Translations under genes and position numbers: made by a program
Shown: positions 23,423 through 34,395 of the stretch, piece by piece
How positions within the stretch are numbered: position 1 is the stretch's first letter
Layout of the letters: every line of letters starts with the position of its first letter
Notes under the pieces: model-generated
The model's database searches: none
The model's input: only the letters and a program-made list of their open reading frames with translations
Told to the model about the DNA's origin: nothing
Assembly: GCF_000512585.2 (NCBI RefSeq)
Contig: NC_089244.1
Span: 1,860,001-1,924,000, forward strand
Source of the DNA: Kwoniella bestiolae CBS 10118
Lineage: Eukaryota > Basidiomycota > Tremellomycetes > Tremellales > Cryptococcaceae
DNA length: 64,000 nucleotides
Direction of reading: 5' to 3'

Positions 23423-24008
23423 ATTGTTTGGTGTGAATATAAATTGTATGTTCAATATAGAGTAGTCAAGAGGTTGGTCTGATTGTGTGTACGTGTGTTC
23501 GGTTGTATCGATGGGAAAGAAACCTCTTCGTCTAACCAAAGAGTACATACTATTTATACCTCACAGTACCCGTCAATAATCTCGTGAATGGGGTGGAGGT
23601 GATCGATGATATCAGATCGGTGTACGAGGTGGAGAATACCTTCAAGTGCGTGCCTGAGAATACATAGGTGACCTCCGCCTCGGCACCGAGTTGTACGGGA
23701 TTCGAAGCAAAGAGTGGAGGATGATGATGTTACGTAATGGAAAAGCTTAGCCGTCAGCCGTCTATCTCTAGCCTGAATGTTGGATGAGCCAGGCAATCAA
23801 GCTTTCATAAATGCATGTTATGGCATTGAACATATTTGTATTGAATTTCTTCTTCATTGATTTGACCCCTCGTGCAAAGGGTCTCAAAGATCCTAAGGCA
23901 AGGCAACGTTCTTCCCTCCATCTTTTCGTTACCTAATAGCCAAGATACGAACTGCTTCACTCCCCTTACACCCCACTCTCTCCTCCTCTGATCATTTGGG
24001 TGAATGAA
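23423..24008. other. Intergenic region between ERD2 3' end and AKR promoter
   Basis: 586 bases with the AKR 5' flank and the ERD2 3' flank. A small hairpin CTCGGCACCGAG sits near 23678. No gene is supported. Confidence 0.6.
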
Positions 24009-25287
24009 TTAAGCGGGAAGTTCGAATTTTTGACCTCGGAGGACCCTAAGATATTGTACAATATACATCAGCACTTCCATCTTCCAGTTACTTCGAGGTG
24101 GATAGTCGATAGAGCAGCAGAAATAGTGGTGATTCCTATGAGCTATTGATGGTCGATACTCACTTTGTGACGTACTGGAAGCAGAAGAGAGAAAGCATTG
24201 TCAGCTCCTGTTTACTCATGGCCATTAGAAAGGCTCAGAGACGACTCACGATATATCCGAAATCCGCGTAAATACCAGTTTGAATCAATCCTGCTACCAC
24301 TGCGATGGGGTCGAAAGCGCCTTCGGTGAAGTATCTACGGGTCAAAGAGGCGCATCAGCAATGTCATCCTCATCTAAACTTTGATTGTACAGTGTCATCC
24401 AAATGTGATCGTTTGTGACGATTTCTCCAGTGGATGGTAATTTCTTCCTGTTCCCTCTACCCACTACATGCTTCTGATCTTCGCACACCAGACTTCACTT
24501 CAATCTCATGGTCAGAACTCACCGATACATCCAGTTAGGAATATACAACCCCCTATACAACCCCAACGCAGCGAGATAATGCGTAGTGATAGTCTCGGCC
24601 TCGCCAGTTCGTTGCAACATGAACAGTTGAGGTAAGATCGCAACGCTTTCCAACCAGATTGAGAATGCCCACGTGAGCTCGAAGGGGGAGTAGGCGTAGT
24701 TGAACAGTAGAGCGAGGATCGCAACGGGTGGGAGGAGGTAGGTGAGCTTGAATGTGTCGAGGGAGGCGTCGTGTGTTGGTCTGGATGCGTGTTCTCGTGA
24801 GGTTAGCTTTGGTTCTATATGTGTATGGTATTCCCATGTCCTATAAATATATCCTCCTATCCTAACCGGTCCCTCATACAATTGACAACTCAAAGAGGAA
24901 AACACAGTTCACTCACCTGAATTTCACCTTCATGAGGAACAAAGTATACCCCGTCGACCCAATGAAGAACAACTTCATTATCGTATTATACAACGACACG
25001 TAGGGACCAGTCAACAGATCCACATATCTAGTCAAGAATACCGTGAGGTATAACGCCTGAGTCTTGAATGATATTCCCCGGCAGGATCGGGACGTTTGGA
25101 TCTTGTGCAGGAGGATGAAGATTGAGGCGAGATGGGATAGGTCACCTGGAAGGTATTATATAACATGTTAGCTGGGTCATTCTGTGAATTGTATGAGATG
25201 TGACGCGTGGGATTGGTGTTAAGAGTTCAATACATGACGATGATCTGATATTTGGTTGAACTCACCCAGGAAACGGAATATATTCAT
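24009..25287 (-). CDS. ERD2: ER lumen protein-retaining (KDEL) receptor
   Basis: Six exons: 25266-25287, 24917-25145, 24523-24780, 24250-24334, 24164-24174, 24009-24045; 642 bases (213 aa, normal for the family). Seven hydrophobic segments run from the Met through DLSHLASIFILLHKI to FGYI. Hallmarks are the conserved SCRGISFKTQ loop, LTRYVDLL, LPQLFMLQRTGEAE and the C-terminal tail YVTKVLRGQKFELPA. Erd2 cycles between Golgi and ER and returns HDEL/KDEL-tagged proteins in COPI vesicles. The fifth exon is 11 bases and encodes the YVTK junction, which is strongly conserved. The gene starts 533 bases from the divergent SPF1, another early secretory protein, and they probably share a promoter region. 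Confidence 0.96.
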
Positions 25288-25820
25288 GATGCTTAGATCT
25301 GACTAACACAATGATAGTGTTAGATTCGGTAGGAGGTTATGATGAGTGGTGGGAAGGAGGAGAATCCCTTGAGTAATGAAGCAAGCTGAGCTGTTGATTT
25401 GAGTTTGCCCGGACTGGTATTGCTGGTTTGGTAGCTTGACTTGACTTGACTGAGTATGTTTTGGATGTGATGTTGAATCAAGTGTTGCTGTTGTCACTGC
25501 CAGTACTATCAACTCTCTACAGGTAACCAACTCCACACGCATCACTCTCGTCTCTCATCTCTCCACGTTGATACTTGATGCTTATAGTCAAATACGCGTA
25601 GCACCCCAAGTACTGCGTGATGAAAGAGATGACGGAGTTAGCCACTTTTAACCGAGTGTGGCGCATGGATCACTCCTTCCAACTCAATGAGCAATGAGCA
25701 ATCGTCCACCTCTGCATCTGCTTGCCTTCGGTCAATCATACACCAAAACAAACTGCAAAAGTATCCTTCTCTTCCTTTTGCTTATCCCTCAAGAGATCAT
25801 CAAGAGGAGGTAGAGCAAAC
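25288..25820. promoter_or_regulatory. Probable bidirectional promoter of ERD2 and SPF1
   Basis: 533 bases between divergent start codons. No gene fits inside. The shared-promoter role is inferred from the head-to-head arrangement; no specific element was identified. Confidence 0.45.
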
Positions 25821-28800
25821 ATGTAAGCTATCTCTTACCAACGGCTCCATCAGACAAAGCTGATCTCACTGCACATAACTACAGGGCCACCTCAAAACCA
25901 TCGATAATCTCGCAAGAGATCGAATCGATATCATTGCACAACCCCATCCCATTGTTTTCACGTATATACGGATTACCAATCTTATGTGAGTGTCCAGCTG
26001 GCATACTAGTCTAACAAAGCAGATGAACTGATAATTCTACCCTCTTAGCTCTCTACCCACTCCTGTATTACACCTATTATCACAAATACGACGAATGGGT
26101 GGTATCGGAAGAATGGACATTCATTTACTGTGTGTTGCTCTTCGCAGGACATGCGTTGAGTTTCTTGATCACCGCTTGGTCGAGCGGGTTCAACGCTAGG
26201 ATCAGTTACACTTCTGTGAGTGATCTGCTTAGCTAACCAATAATGGCCGTTGAGTTTGATCAGCTAATCTGATGCTTATTTTGTCAAATAGGCAAATTCA
26301 TTGAAAGACGCTTCGAAAGTTAGAGTGATCCCTAGTAAAGGTAGAGGGAAGGGTGAGATCGTACCTCTGGATAGTAAATTGGTATGTTCATCATCTACCC
26401 AATCACCTACGGTGAGAGCATGTTGATAGCTGATCATCGCTCTTATAGGCTCCAGGGGCAACTCAACCAACTTACTCGTTCATCTATCAAAGAGATACCT
26501 ACGTATACGATGGTAAGCTATCTACGCCATACCCAGTCATTTGTATGATTTAGCTTACGTCCATACGCATGATATAGCATCGACCAACGCATTCACACCC
26601 ATCCCATACCCATGCGACTCTTCACCCCCCCTATCGACCTTCCAATCCTCAAAAGGAATCTTGACCCACCCATCAAGCAAGTCGAATGTCCCGAACCTGG
26701 AAGTACTCAAATCAACCTACGGATCAAACGAATGTCATATCCCCATTCCCAAATTTACAGAACTATTCGCAGAACATGCTGTAGCTCCGTTTTTCGTCTT
26801 CCAGATCTTCTGTGTGGCCTTGTGGTGCTTGGATGAATATTGGTATTACTCCTTGTTCACTGCATTCATGTTGGTGGTATTTGAATGTACTGTGGTTTTC
26901 CAGGTGAGTGATAGTCTAATTATCGTCAGGGAGACAGCTGCGCAGTCTATGTCTTCAAATCGCAATTGGAAGCTGATCATCTTTGGACTCTGCTATAGCG
27001 AGTCCGAACCCTCACTGAATTTAGAACGATGAGTATCACACCCTACCACGTTCAGACATTTAGAGACGGAAAATGGGTAGATGTTATCAGTTCAGAACTT
27101 GTCCCAGGGGATGTCGTCAGCATATGTAAGCTATCGTTCTCGTTTCGTCTTGCATGAATGCAGAAAGCTTATCATCCTGATGTGACAGTACGAACCAAGC
27201 CTGATTCCGGTATCCCATGTGATCTCCTACTCCTCCGTGGAACTTGTATCGTAAACGAAGCTATGCTTTCCGGGGAATCCACACCATTGTTGAAAGAGAG
27301 TGTCGAACTACGAGAAGGATCAGATAGATTGGACATGAATGGTGCAGATAGGAATAGCGTTTTGTTCTCTGGTACTAAGGCATTGCAGGTTGAAAAGGCT
27401 GGTGAAGGTGGTTTGACCAGTCAGTTTATCCCCTCTTCCCTCGCGATGTTTCAACACGTCGGTGCTGACTCATGCTCTCACGACGACTCTAGCTCCTGAC
27501 GGAGGATGTCTCGCGGTTGTCCTTCGAACAGGATTCGGCACCACCCAAGGTCAATTAGTCCGAACTATGATCTTCTCAACCGAACGAGTCTCAGCCAACA
27601 CATTTGAAGCATTCTTGTTCATTGGTTTCCTACTTATATTCGCTATTGCCGCCAGTGCCTACGTATGGGTTAAAGGTGAGCTCTCTACACCAACGCTCTA
27701 CTCAGGGCAATCAAGCTCATTCCGTCGATAGGACTCGAACGAGGAATGGCTAAAGGGAAATTACTGCTCGATTGTGTATTGATCATCACTTCGGTCGTAC
27801 CTCCTGAACTACCTATGGAACTATCTCTCGCTGTCAATGCCTCGCTTGTCGCCCTGCAGAAATACGGTATGTGTCAGCTTTGAAGTCGCAGAAGTTCTTT
27901 CGCTGATCACAAGCTGTCTGTCATAGCCATTTTCTGTACCGAACCATTCAGAATTCCTTTCGCTGGGCGGGTCGATGTTTGTTGTTTCGACAAGACTGGT
28001 ACTATCACTGGAGAGAACTTGGTCGTAGAAGGTATCGCTGGTATCGAGTGAGTTGGTCTACCCAATGGCTTTGATGAGTTGTCGTTGACGATTACTGGCG
28101 CTACCACAGCTCCGCCGATCCCAAGAAGCTTGTACCAGTTACTGAAACTGGCAAGAACACTACCCTCACCCTCGCTGCGGCTCATGCTTTGGTGTTATTG
28201 GAAGACGGAACGATTGTCGGTGATCCCATGGAAAAGACCACTTTGTCTGCGTTAGACTGGAAACTGTCCAAGGGTGAGCTGTCAACGCCGCAGCCATTAC
28301 GTGTGATCATCCCAGCTTACGAGACGCTATATTGCTAGGCGACAATATCTCACCCAACTCGAAAGAAGCACCTCACAAGCACCAGATCAACATTCGAAGA
28401 CGATATCAATTCTCCTCCGCTCTCAAGAGAATGTCAACTATCTCTGCCATCTCTGATGCGCACGGTAGGAAGTGGATCGCAGCTGTTAAAGGTGCTCCTG
28501 AAACGCTCAAGGGGATGTATGTCTCTGTTCCGGAGTACTACGAGGAGACTTATAGATGGTACACCCGACGAGGAAGTAGAGTTTTGGCTCTGGGTATCAA
28601 GGAAATGAATGTTAGACCTGAACAGGTGAGCTATAGTAATTCAGTATTAGAGAAGAAGCTTATGTTCTGATGTCTTGAGTATAGATCAACACAATCCAAA
28701 GAGATGAGGTCGAATCCAAGTTGACTTTCGCTGGTTTCCTCGTTTTCCACTGTCCACTCAAACCCGATGCGGTCGAGACTCTCAAGATGCTCAATGATTC

Positions 28801-31013
28801 TTCTCATAGGGTGAGCTAACATAGCCGTGGACATGCGAAATGCGGTCGACGTTCAGCTGACGTGTCTACATAGTGTATCATGATCACCGGTGATAACCCC
28901 TTGACTGCCGTCCACGTCGCCAAAGACGTCGAGATTGTTGATCGAGAGACTATGATCCTAGATTTGAAGGAAGGTACAACCACTGATGGTGAGTGCAGCT
29001 GATAAACTGATGAATTGCCCAGCTGATAGCCATGTTTAGAACTGGTCTGGAAAAACGTCGATGAAACTGTTGTCATCCCCGTCAAAGCATCCGAACCATT
29101 CGACCAAAAATTATTCGAACAATATGATATCTGTATCACCGGTGCTGCCCTGAAGCAATATGAGAACTCACCATCATGGCATCAGTTGTGTAAACACACC
29201 TGGGTATATGCTCGAGTATCCCCCTCTCAAAAGGAGTTTATCTTATCCACTCTCAGGGATTTAGGTTATATCACATTAATGGCCGGAGACGGAACCAACG
29301 ATGTCGGAGCGCTCAAACAGGCTCATATCGGAGTTGCTCTCTTGGATGGATCACCTGAAGATCTCAAGGCTATTGCGGAACATCAAAAGATGGAAAGGAT
29401 GAAGAAGGTTTATGAACAACAGGTGAAAATTTCTGCAAGGTTCAACCAACCTCCTCCTCCGCCTCCTCCTGCGCTTAGGGAGGCGTACCCGGAATTGGTC
29501 AAGACTCAACAGGAGGTTGCGGAGAAGCATCAGGGTGCTAGGAAGCAGAATCCTATGGAGAAGGTTAGTTGGGTTTATATCTATCATTTGTCTTTCTGAC
29601 CATAATCTATCTTCTCCCGTTGTGGTGATTACGTCTTGGACCTGTCGGTGCATTTACTGATTTCGTTCAAATACAGTTCGACATGGCCACCATTACCGCA
29701 AAACTCTCAGAACTAGACGAAGACCAAGAAGTCCCACAGATCAAATTGGGTGACGCGTCCTGTGCAGCACCATTTACGTCCAAACTTTCAAACGTATCTG
29801 CCATCACCAACATCATTCGTCAAGGTCGATGTACCCTCGTGGCTACTATACAGATGTACAAGATCCTCGCGTTGAATTGTTTGATCACGGCTTATTCGCT
29901 CAGTGTACAGTATTTGGACGGGATCAAGTTTGGAGATTATCAGGTAACTATTACGGGGATGTTGATGAGTGTTTGTTTCTTGTGTATCTCGAGGGCTAAG
30001 GTTGGTCTGCTTTTCTCTTCTTCGCTCGTTTTGAGCAAATGGAGGATGGTGGCTGACTTTGTTTTGTGATATGATGATGTAGCCCGTTGAGAAATTGTCG
30101 AAAGAAAGACCATTAGGGAATATCTTCAATTTCTATGTTTTGCTCTCGGTATTGCTGCAATTCGCTATTCATATTGTCGCATTGGTATATATCACTGGAT
30201 TGTCCAAATCTTTGGAAGAGTGAGTAATCATCATCCCACTTACTGTCTCATGTCGTACCTCATTCTCTCTCTTCTCTCGAGAAGACATTGTACGACTGTC
30301 AAGAGACATTGTACAATTGTCAAGAGTCACACGATGCTGATGATATTGTCATGACCCTAGTCGTGGAGAAGTCGACCTCGAAAAGAAATTCGAACCTACC
30401 TTACTCAACACCGCCATCTACCTCCTCGGTCTCTCTCAACAAGTTTCGACCTTCGTGTTGAATTTCCAAGGACGACCTTTCAGAGAAGGTATTCGAGAGA
30501 ATCCGCCCCTCTATTGGGGTTTGTTGGGAGTATCCGCCGTCGCGTACAGTGGTGCTACGGATTTCTTCCCGGAGTTGAATAGGTGGTTGCAGTTGGTTGA
30601 GATGAGTGGTAGTGTGAGTGTGCCGATATACGTCTCATTGGGTATCCCATGATACTCATACAATTCACGTTCGAACCTCAATAAACCCTGTTTATCCGCC
30701 TGTCTATCCTTGATTGATGATGGTACTCATAAAACATACATTTGATAAACTCACTTAATGAATTCGGGTTGTCCGTCAAGCATGAGGATGTACGCTAACT
30801 TCCTTGCTCCAATCGCAGTTCAAATTCAAACTCACCACTTCGATGATCCTTGATTTCGTAGGATGTTGGGCAATCGAGAAAACATGTAAAGCCTTGTTCG
30901 CAAGTTTGGAACCTGCCGAACTGGTGACGAGGGGCAGAGAGAGGAGAGAGAAGAGGAGAGTGGAGGAGGAGAAGCTCAAGGCCATTGCTGAGGCTGAGAA
31001 GAAGGAGCTATAG
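25821..31013 (+). CDS. SPF1: P5A-type ATPase, ER transmembrane-helix dislocase
   Basis: Twenty coding exons: 25821-25822, 25885-25985, 26049-26215, 26292-26381, 26449-26512, 26578-26903, 26999-27125, 27189-27419, 27493-27675, 27732-27866, 27927-28047, 28110-28273, 28339-28625, 28685-28810, 28874-28988, 29040-29563, 29677-30000, 30083-30219, 30361-30613, 30819-31013. They sum to 3672 bases (1223 aa, close to yeast Spf1). The start codon is split AT|G by intron 1. P-type landmarks: NEAMLSGESTP, the P5A membrane motif PPELPMEL (about 454), phosphorylation motif FDKTGT (Asp about 497), KGAPE, TGDNPLTA and GDGTND (about 829). The C-terminus is a charged helix. Spf1 removes mislocalised mitochondrial tail-anchored and other moderately hydrophobic helices from the ER membrane and affects ER manganese and glycosylation. 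Intron 17 has an unusual GTTGGT donor. Confidence 0.97.
30283..30324 (+). repeat. Two-copy 21-base tandem repeat inside SPF1 intron 18
   Basis: Copies at 30283-30303 and 30304-30324 differ at two positions (unit AGACATTGTACRAYTGTCAAG, shown here with the variable bases). It is a recent local duplication within the intron and changes no coding sequence. Confidence 0.8.
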
Positions 31014-32261
31014 GTAGTTCACAAGAGGAGCCGAGAGTATTTAGTTGGAGGTGTTGGGATGTCGTAAAATATAGATACATTGGACATGATTTGTTCTTAG
31101 TGTTTGAAAAGTATACCCATGCATATGAATGATCCATCATTGAGCTATCGTGATGATCATTGCTCATTGCTCATTTGTTCAGTGAGACAGTCTGTCTTTT
31201 AACCCTTCTGACTCTTATGGTGACTAACTGTTACGTATACTGTTACACCTAAAATTGTTCCCGGTCCGGTGAACGACCAGGACCACGGAACAAGGGAGGA
31301 ACAACATTTTGGGTACGCTCATGGAATGGAGACCGGATCTTGAGAAATGGGATGGGAAGACGGAATTCCGTCAAATCAAGGTAGCGGAATTGCCATGATA
31401 TAGCTGGTCTCGGAATGACTATGCACCGTCACCGTGGAGAGAGTAGTCTCGTAGACATGTGTGCATTGCTGTGCCATGCATGTGGCCGGTGGTCAGTACA
31501 AGTGTAAAGATATCCGCTTGGATATTGGTACAAGACGTGATTCAGGGTTGTTGGAATGTCCATGTCCAAATTTAATTTAATCTCTCGATCACTCTTTCCT
31601 TTTTTTTATCTACGAGTATGAATTTGGATCTCATGGGGAATGGATGGATTGATTGATGAGAATGAAACCGAGTAAATCCGAGTGATGGTGTCTGGCGAGA
31701 CTGAATGCATATGTGCGATGATGAGACACGTACGTATAGTCCAGACTGAGGTGATGGTAGTGCTGGGCTAGTATAGTGAGATGACATGGACTAGTATAGC
31801 GTTATCTATGGGTTGCGGTTGCCAAGAGAATGTCCCAACGTGCAATGTGCGAAGTGCAGATTCCCCAAAAATGAATGAAACGTAACCACGCTACTCTATG
31901 ATTCAACCAATGCCGCAGCTCACAGATATAACCGGGGTTCATGTAATCGTAATCGTTGGTCGTATTTAATCATAATTTTTTTAATTTATCACAAGCCCAG
32001 CCCAGTTCATAACATACTCACCACATTCCTCGTCACTCTGCTGCTAGACACTCGTATTCCTCCCCAATCACCAATCACCAGTTAACGTAAACCCACCCCT
32101 ACTCGTACCAATCCAATCCAACCCAACCCATTCAATATCCTTCCGTCCTTCCGTCAATCAGCCGATACGAGTCATTGAAATTTCATCTCTCTTCTTCTTT
32201 CTCTCTTCCTTCCAACCAACCCCAGTATCAAAGACAGGCCAGCAAGTGTCCTGCCTTTGTT
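31014..32261. other. Intergenic region upstream of carbonic anhydrase
   Basis: About 1.25 kb with an AT-rich patch near 31960-31990 and pyrimidine-rich sequence near 32180-32215. From about 31940 to 32522 the plus strand contains no ATG, unlike the rest of the gap, which fits a transcribed leader. No gene is seen at 31014-31900. Confidence 0.55.
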
Positions 32262-32264
32262 TAA

Positions 32265-32522
32265 ATCAAGATTCACCCCACCCGCCAAGCGTTAATAACG
32301 CTTAGGAAATCCATCAAACTGTCTCAATCATCTATCCCCGCTTCAACCTCTTCTATTGTAAATAATTCATCGTCTTCCCCACCATTATCGCTAAGACCAT
32401 CCTACGTATACGCCACCACTCCCTCACCATCATCATCCATCCCAAGGATCCTTCAACCTCCCCCACTTCAACCCCCCTCCAAAGCTTCAAAAAGAAGTAT
32501 ACACACAGCCGTACGAGTCAAT
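32265..32522 (+). other. In-frame, AUG-less upstream extension of carbonic anhydrase
   Basis: After an in-frame TAA at 32262 the frame of the carbonic anhydrase stays open for 86 codons up to its ATG at 32523, without any ATG. The translation is rich in Ser, Pro, Arg and Lys, has few acidic residues and ends in KASKRSIHTAVRVNM, resembling a mitochondrial presequence with a cleavage site. ACG at 32298-32300, with A at -3, is one possible non-AUG start (75 extra residues). A spliced leader joining near 32306 (after a TAACGCTTAG-like acceptor) is the alternative. Confidence 0.45.
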
Positions 32523-33976
32523 ATGCCGTTCCACGCTGAACCCCTCCGAGCGAATAAGGAGATCGATATTGATCTGGAGCATTCGGTGGCAGCGCAGAAG
32601 TTCCCTGATATCCGGGCGGTGCTTGAGGGGAACAGGTGGTGGGCTAGGGAGGTCACGGAGAAACAACCTGAAGTGTGGGCGGAGCAGGTCAAGGGGCAGG
32701 TGAGTTTGTGTTTGTGTTTACTCTGATTTGGGAGGGGGTGGAGCTGATGAGATGATTTTTCTTTATTACTTCTTCATTGGTTATTGCAAACCGTGTTCGA
32801 CACATCTGTACCCCAATACCAATAATCACATCATGTCTAACAACACTCTTGCTCTCACTCGCTACCGCTCAACTTCCACTCGCTACGCTCGTGTAGGCTC
32901 CAAACTTCCTCTGGATAGGATGTGCCGACTCCAGAGTACCAGAGGTGACTATCATGGCTAGGAAACCTGGAGAAGTATTTGTGCAAGTGAGTTTTGAGTC
33001 TCTCCCTTCCCTTCTGGCCAGGCTCTACTCTGTCTTATAATCAATGATCTCCTCTGGCGCATCATGCTACATTATCTTGCTAGTCGTGATCTAATTCATA
33101 TAGATCTTATCACTCACCTCTCACTCTGCCCACAGCGAAACGTAGCAAACCAGTTCCAGCCTCAAGATGACGCTTCGCAAGCATTGTTGAACTATGCTAT
33201 TATGAACGTCGGTGTATGCCATGGTGAGTGATAACTCCTTCCTGCCCAGTCTGTATATAAGATTATGTTCACTCAGACAAACGAGGTGATTGTGCTAATC
33301 CCCCTCATTCCACAGTCATCGTCGTCGGTCACACAGGTTGTGGAGGTTGTATCGCCGCCTTTGACCTCCCAGCTCCCAAAGGAAATGCCGAATTCTGCGA
33401 CCCCGCTACCCCCTTGACTCGATTCTTGGACCCTATCATCAGGTTGAAGCACTCTTTACCTGAGGGGAGCGATATCAACGATTTGATCAGAGAGAACGTC
33501 AAGATGAGCGTGAAGAATGTTGTGGATAGTCCTGTGAGTTTGCGCAATTCCATTTTGGCAGTCTTGTGATCAAGGAGGAGGTTTGTAGTGGGAGAGAGGA
33601 TGATCAAGGTCGCTGTACCGAGAGACGGTCACCTGAAATGACATGTTGGATGATTTTTTACTAATGGCTTGATCCCTTTACAGACCATTCAAAATGCTTG
33701 GGAGTTGTCACGAAAAGGTGAATTCAGGAAGGTATACGTTCACGGATGGGTGAGTTTGATTTTGATGTTGATATTCTTTGGTCTAGCCATCTCCTATGTC
33801 TCATCTTCGACGAGAAGGACAAAGTTAGGCCATGTACAGAAGTAAAGCTGATCGAATCGCCATGTAATCAGTTATACGATCTCTCTACCGGTCTCTTGAT
33901 CGATCTTAACATCTCGCAAGGGCCTGAACCTATCGTACCGGAATCTGCCAAACCTACTACCAACGGTACTGCTTGA
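32523..33976 (+). CDS. Beta-class carbonic anhydrase
   Basis: Six exons: 32523-32699, 32897-32986, 33136-33223, 33316-33533, 33684-33749, 33872-33976; 744 bases (247 aa). The zinc ligands and catalytic dyad are present: CADSR (Cys, Asp, Arg) near residue 70 and GHTGCGGC (His, Cys) near 127. The C-terminal strand VYVHGWLYDLSTG closes the domain. The enzyme interconverts CO2 and bicarbonate; in related yeasts the equivalent enzyme (Can2) supplies bicarbonate for fatty-acid synthesis and cAMP signalling at ambient CO2. That it is the Can2 orthologue is inferred. ATG 32523 is the first AUG after a long AUG-free leader and precedes MPFHAEPLRANKEI, a usual cytosolic start. Confidence 0.93.
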
Positions 33977-34395
33977 TCTCTCTTCGTTTCGTATGGGTGA
34001 GACAAAAAGCTACTTTGGTCTTTGGATTCCTTGATACCTTCTTCGTATCCGTCACAATTGGTTGAAATCATTTTCTCGAGGAACAGGTCATATAGATGTA
34101 CATAGATTAATCTTTTCTTCTTTTTCCTCTGATATGCTTGGGTTTTAGGGAGGTACTGTATACAATAGAATATTATAGCGTGCGGGTGATCATATATGCA
34201 TTCCATCTCATTTCACTTATCTGCCCAATCCACGTGGTGTCCTGAATGGGAGTTCGAGTTGTGTCCTTCCTCCACTTTTACCTTTGCCTGTTTTCGTGTA
34301 GTCAAACAACAACGTCACCGATAAATCTCAACTTCACTTCATCCTTCTCATCTGACTTGCATCATATACGAAACAGAAGGAAGGAGTTGTCGAAG
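33977..34395. other. Intergenic region carbonic anhydrase to LRO1
   Basis: 419 bases. It holds the carbonic anhydrase 3' flank and the LRO1 leader. An ATG at 34246 is in frame with LRO1 and would add 50 residues starting with a hydrophobic stretch (VVSFLHFYLCLFS). Confidence 0.55.
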
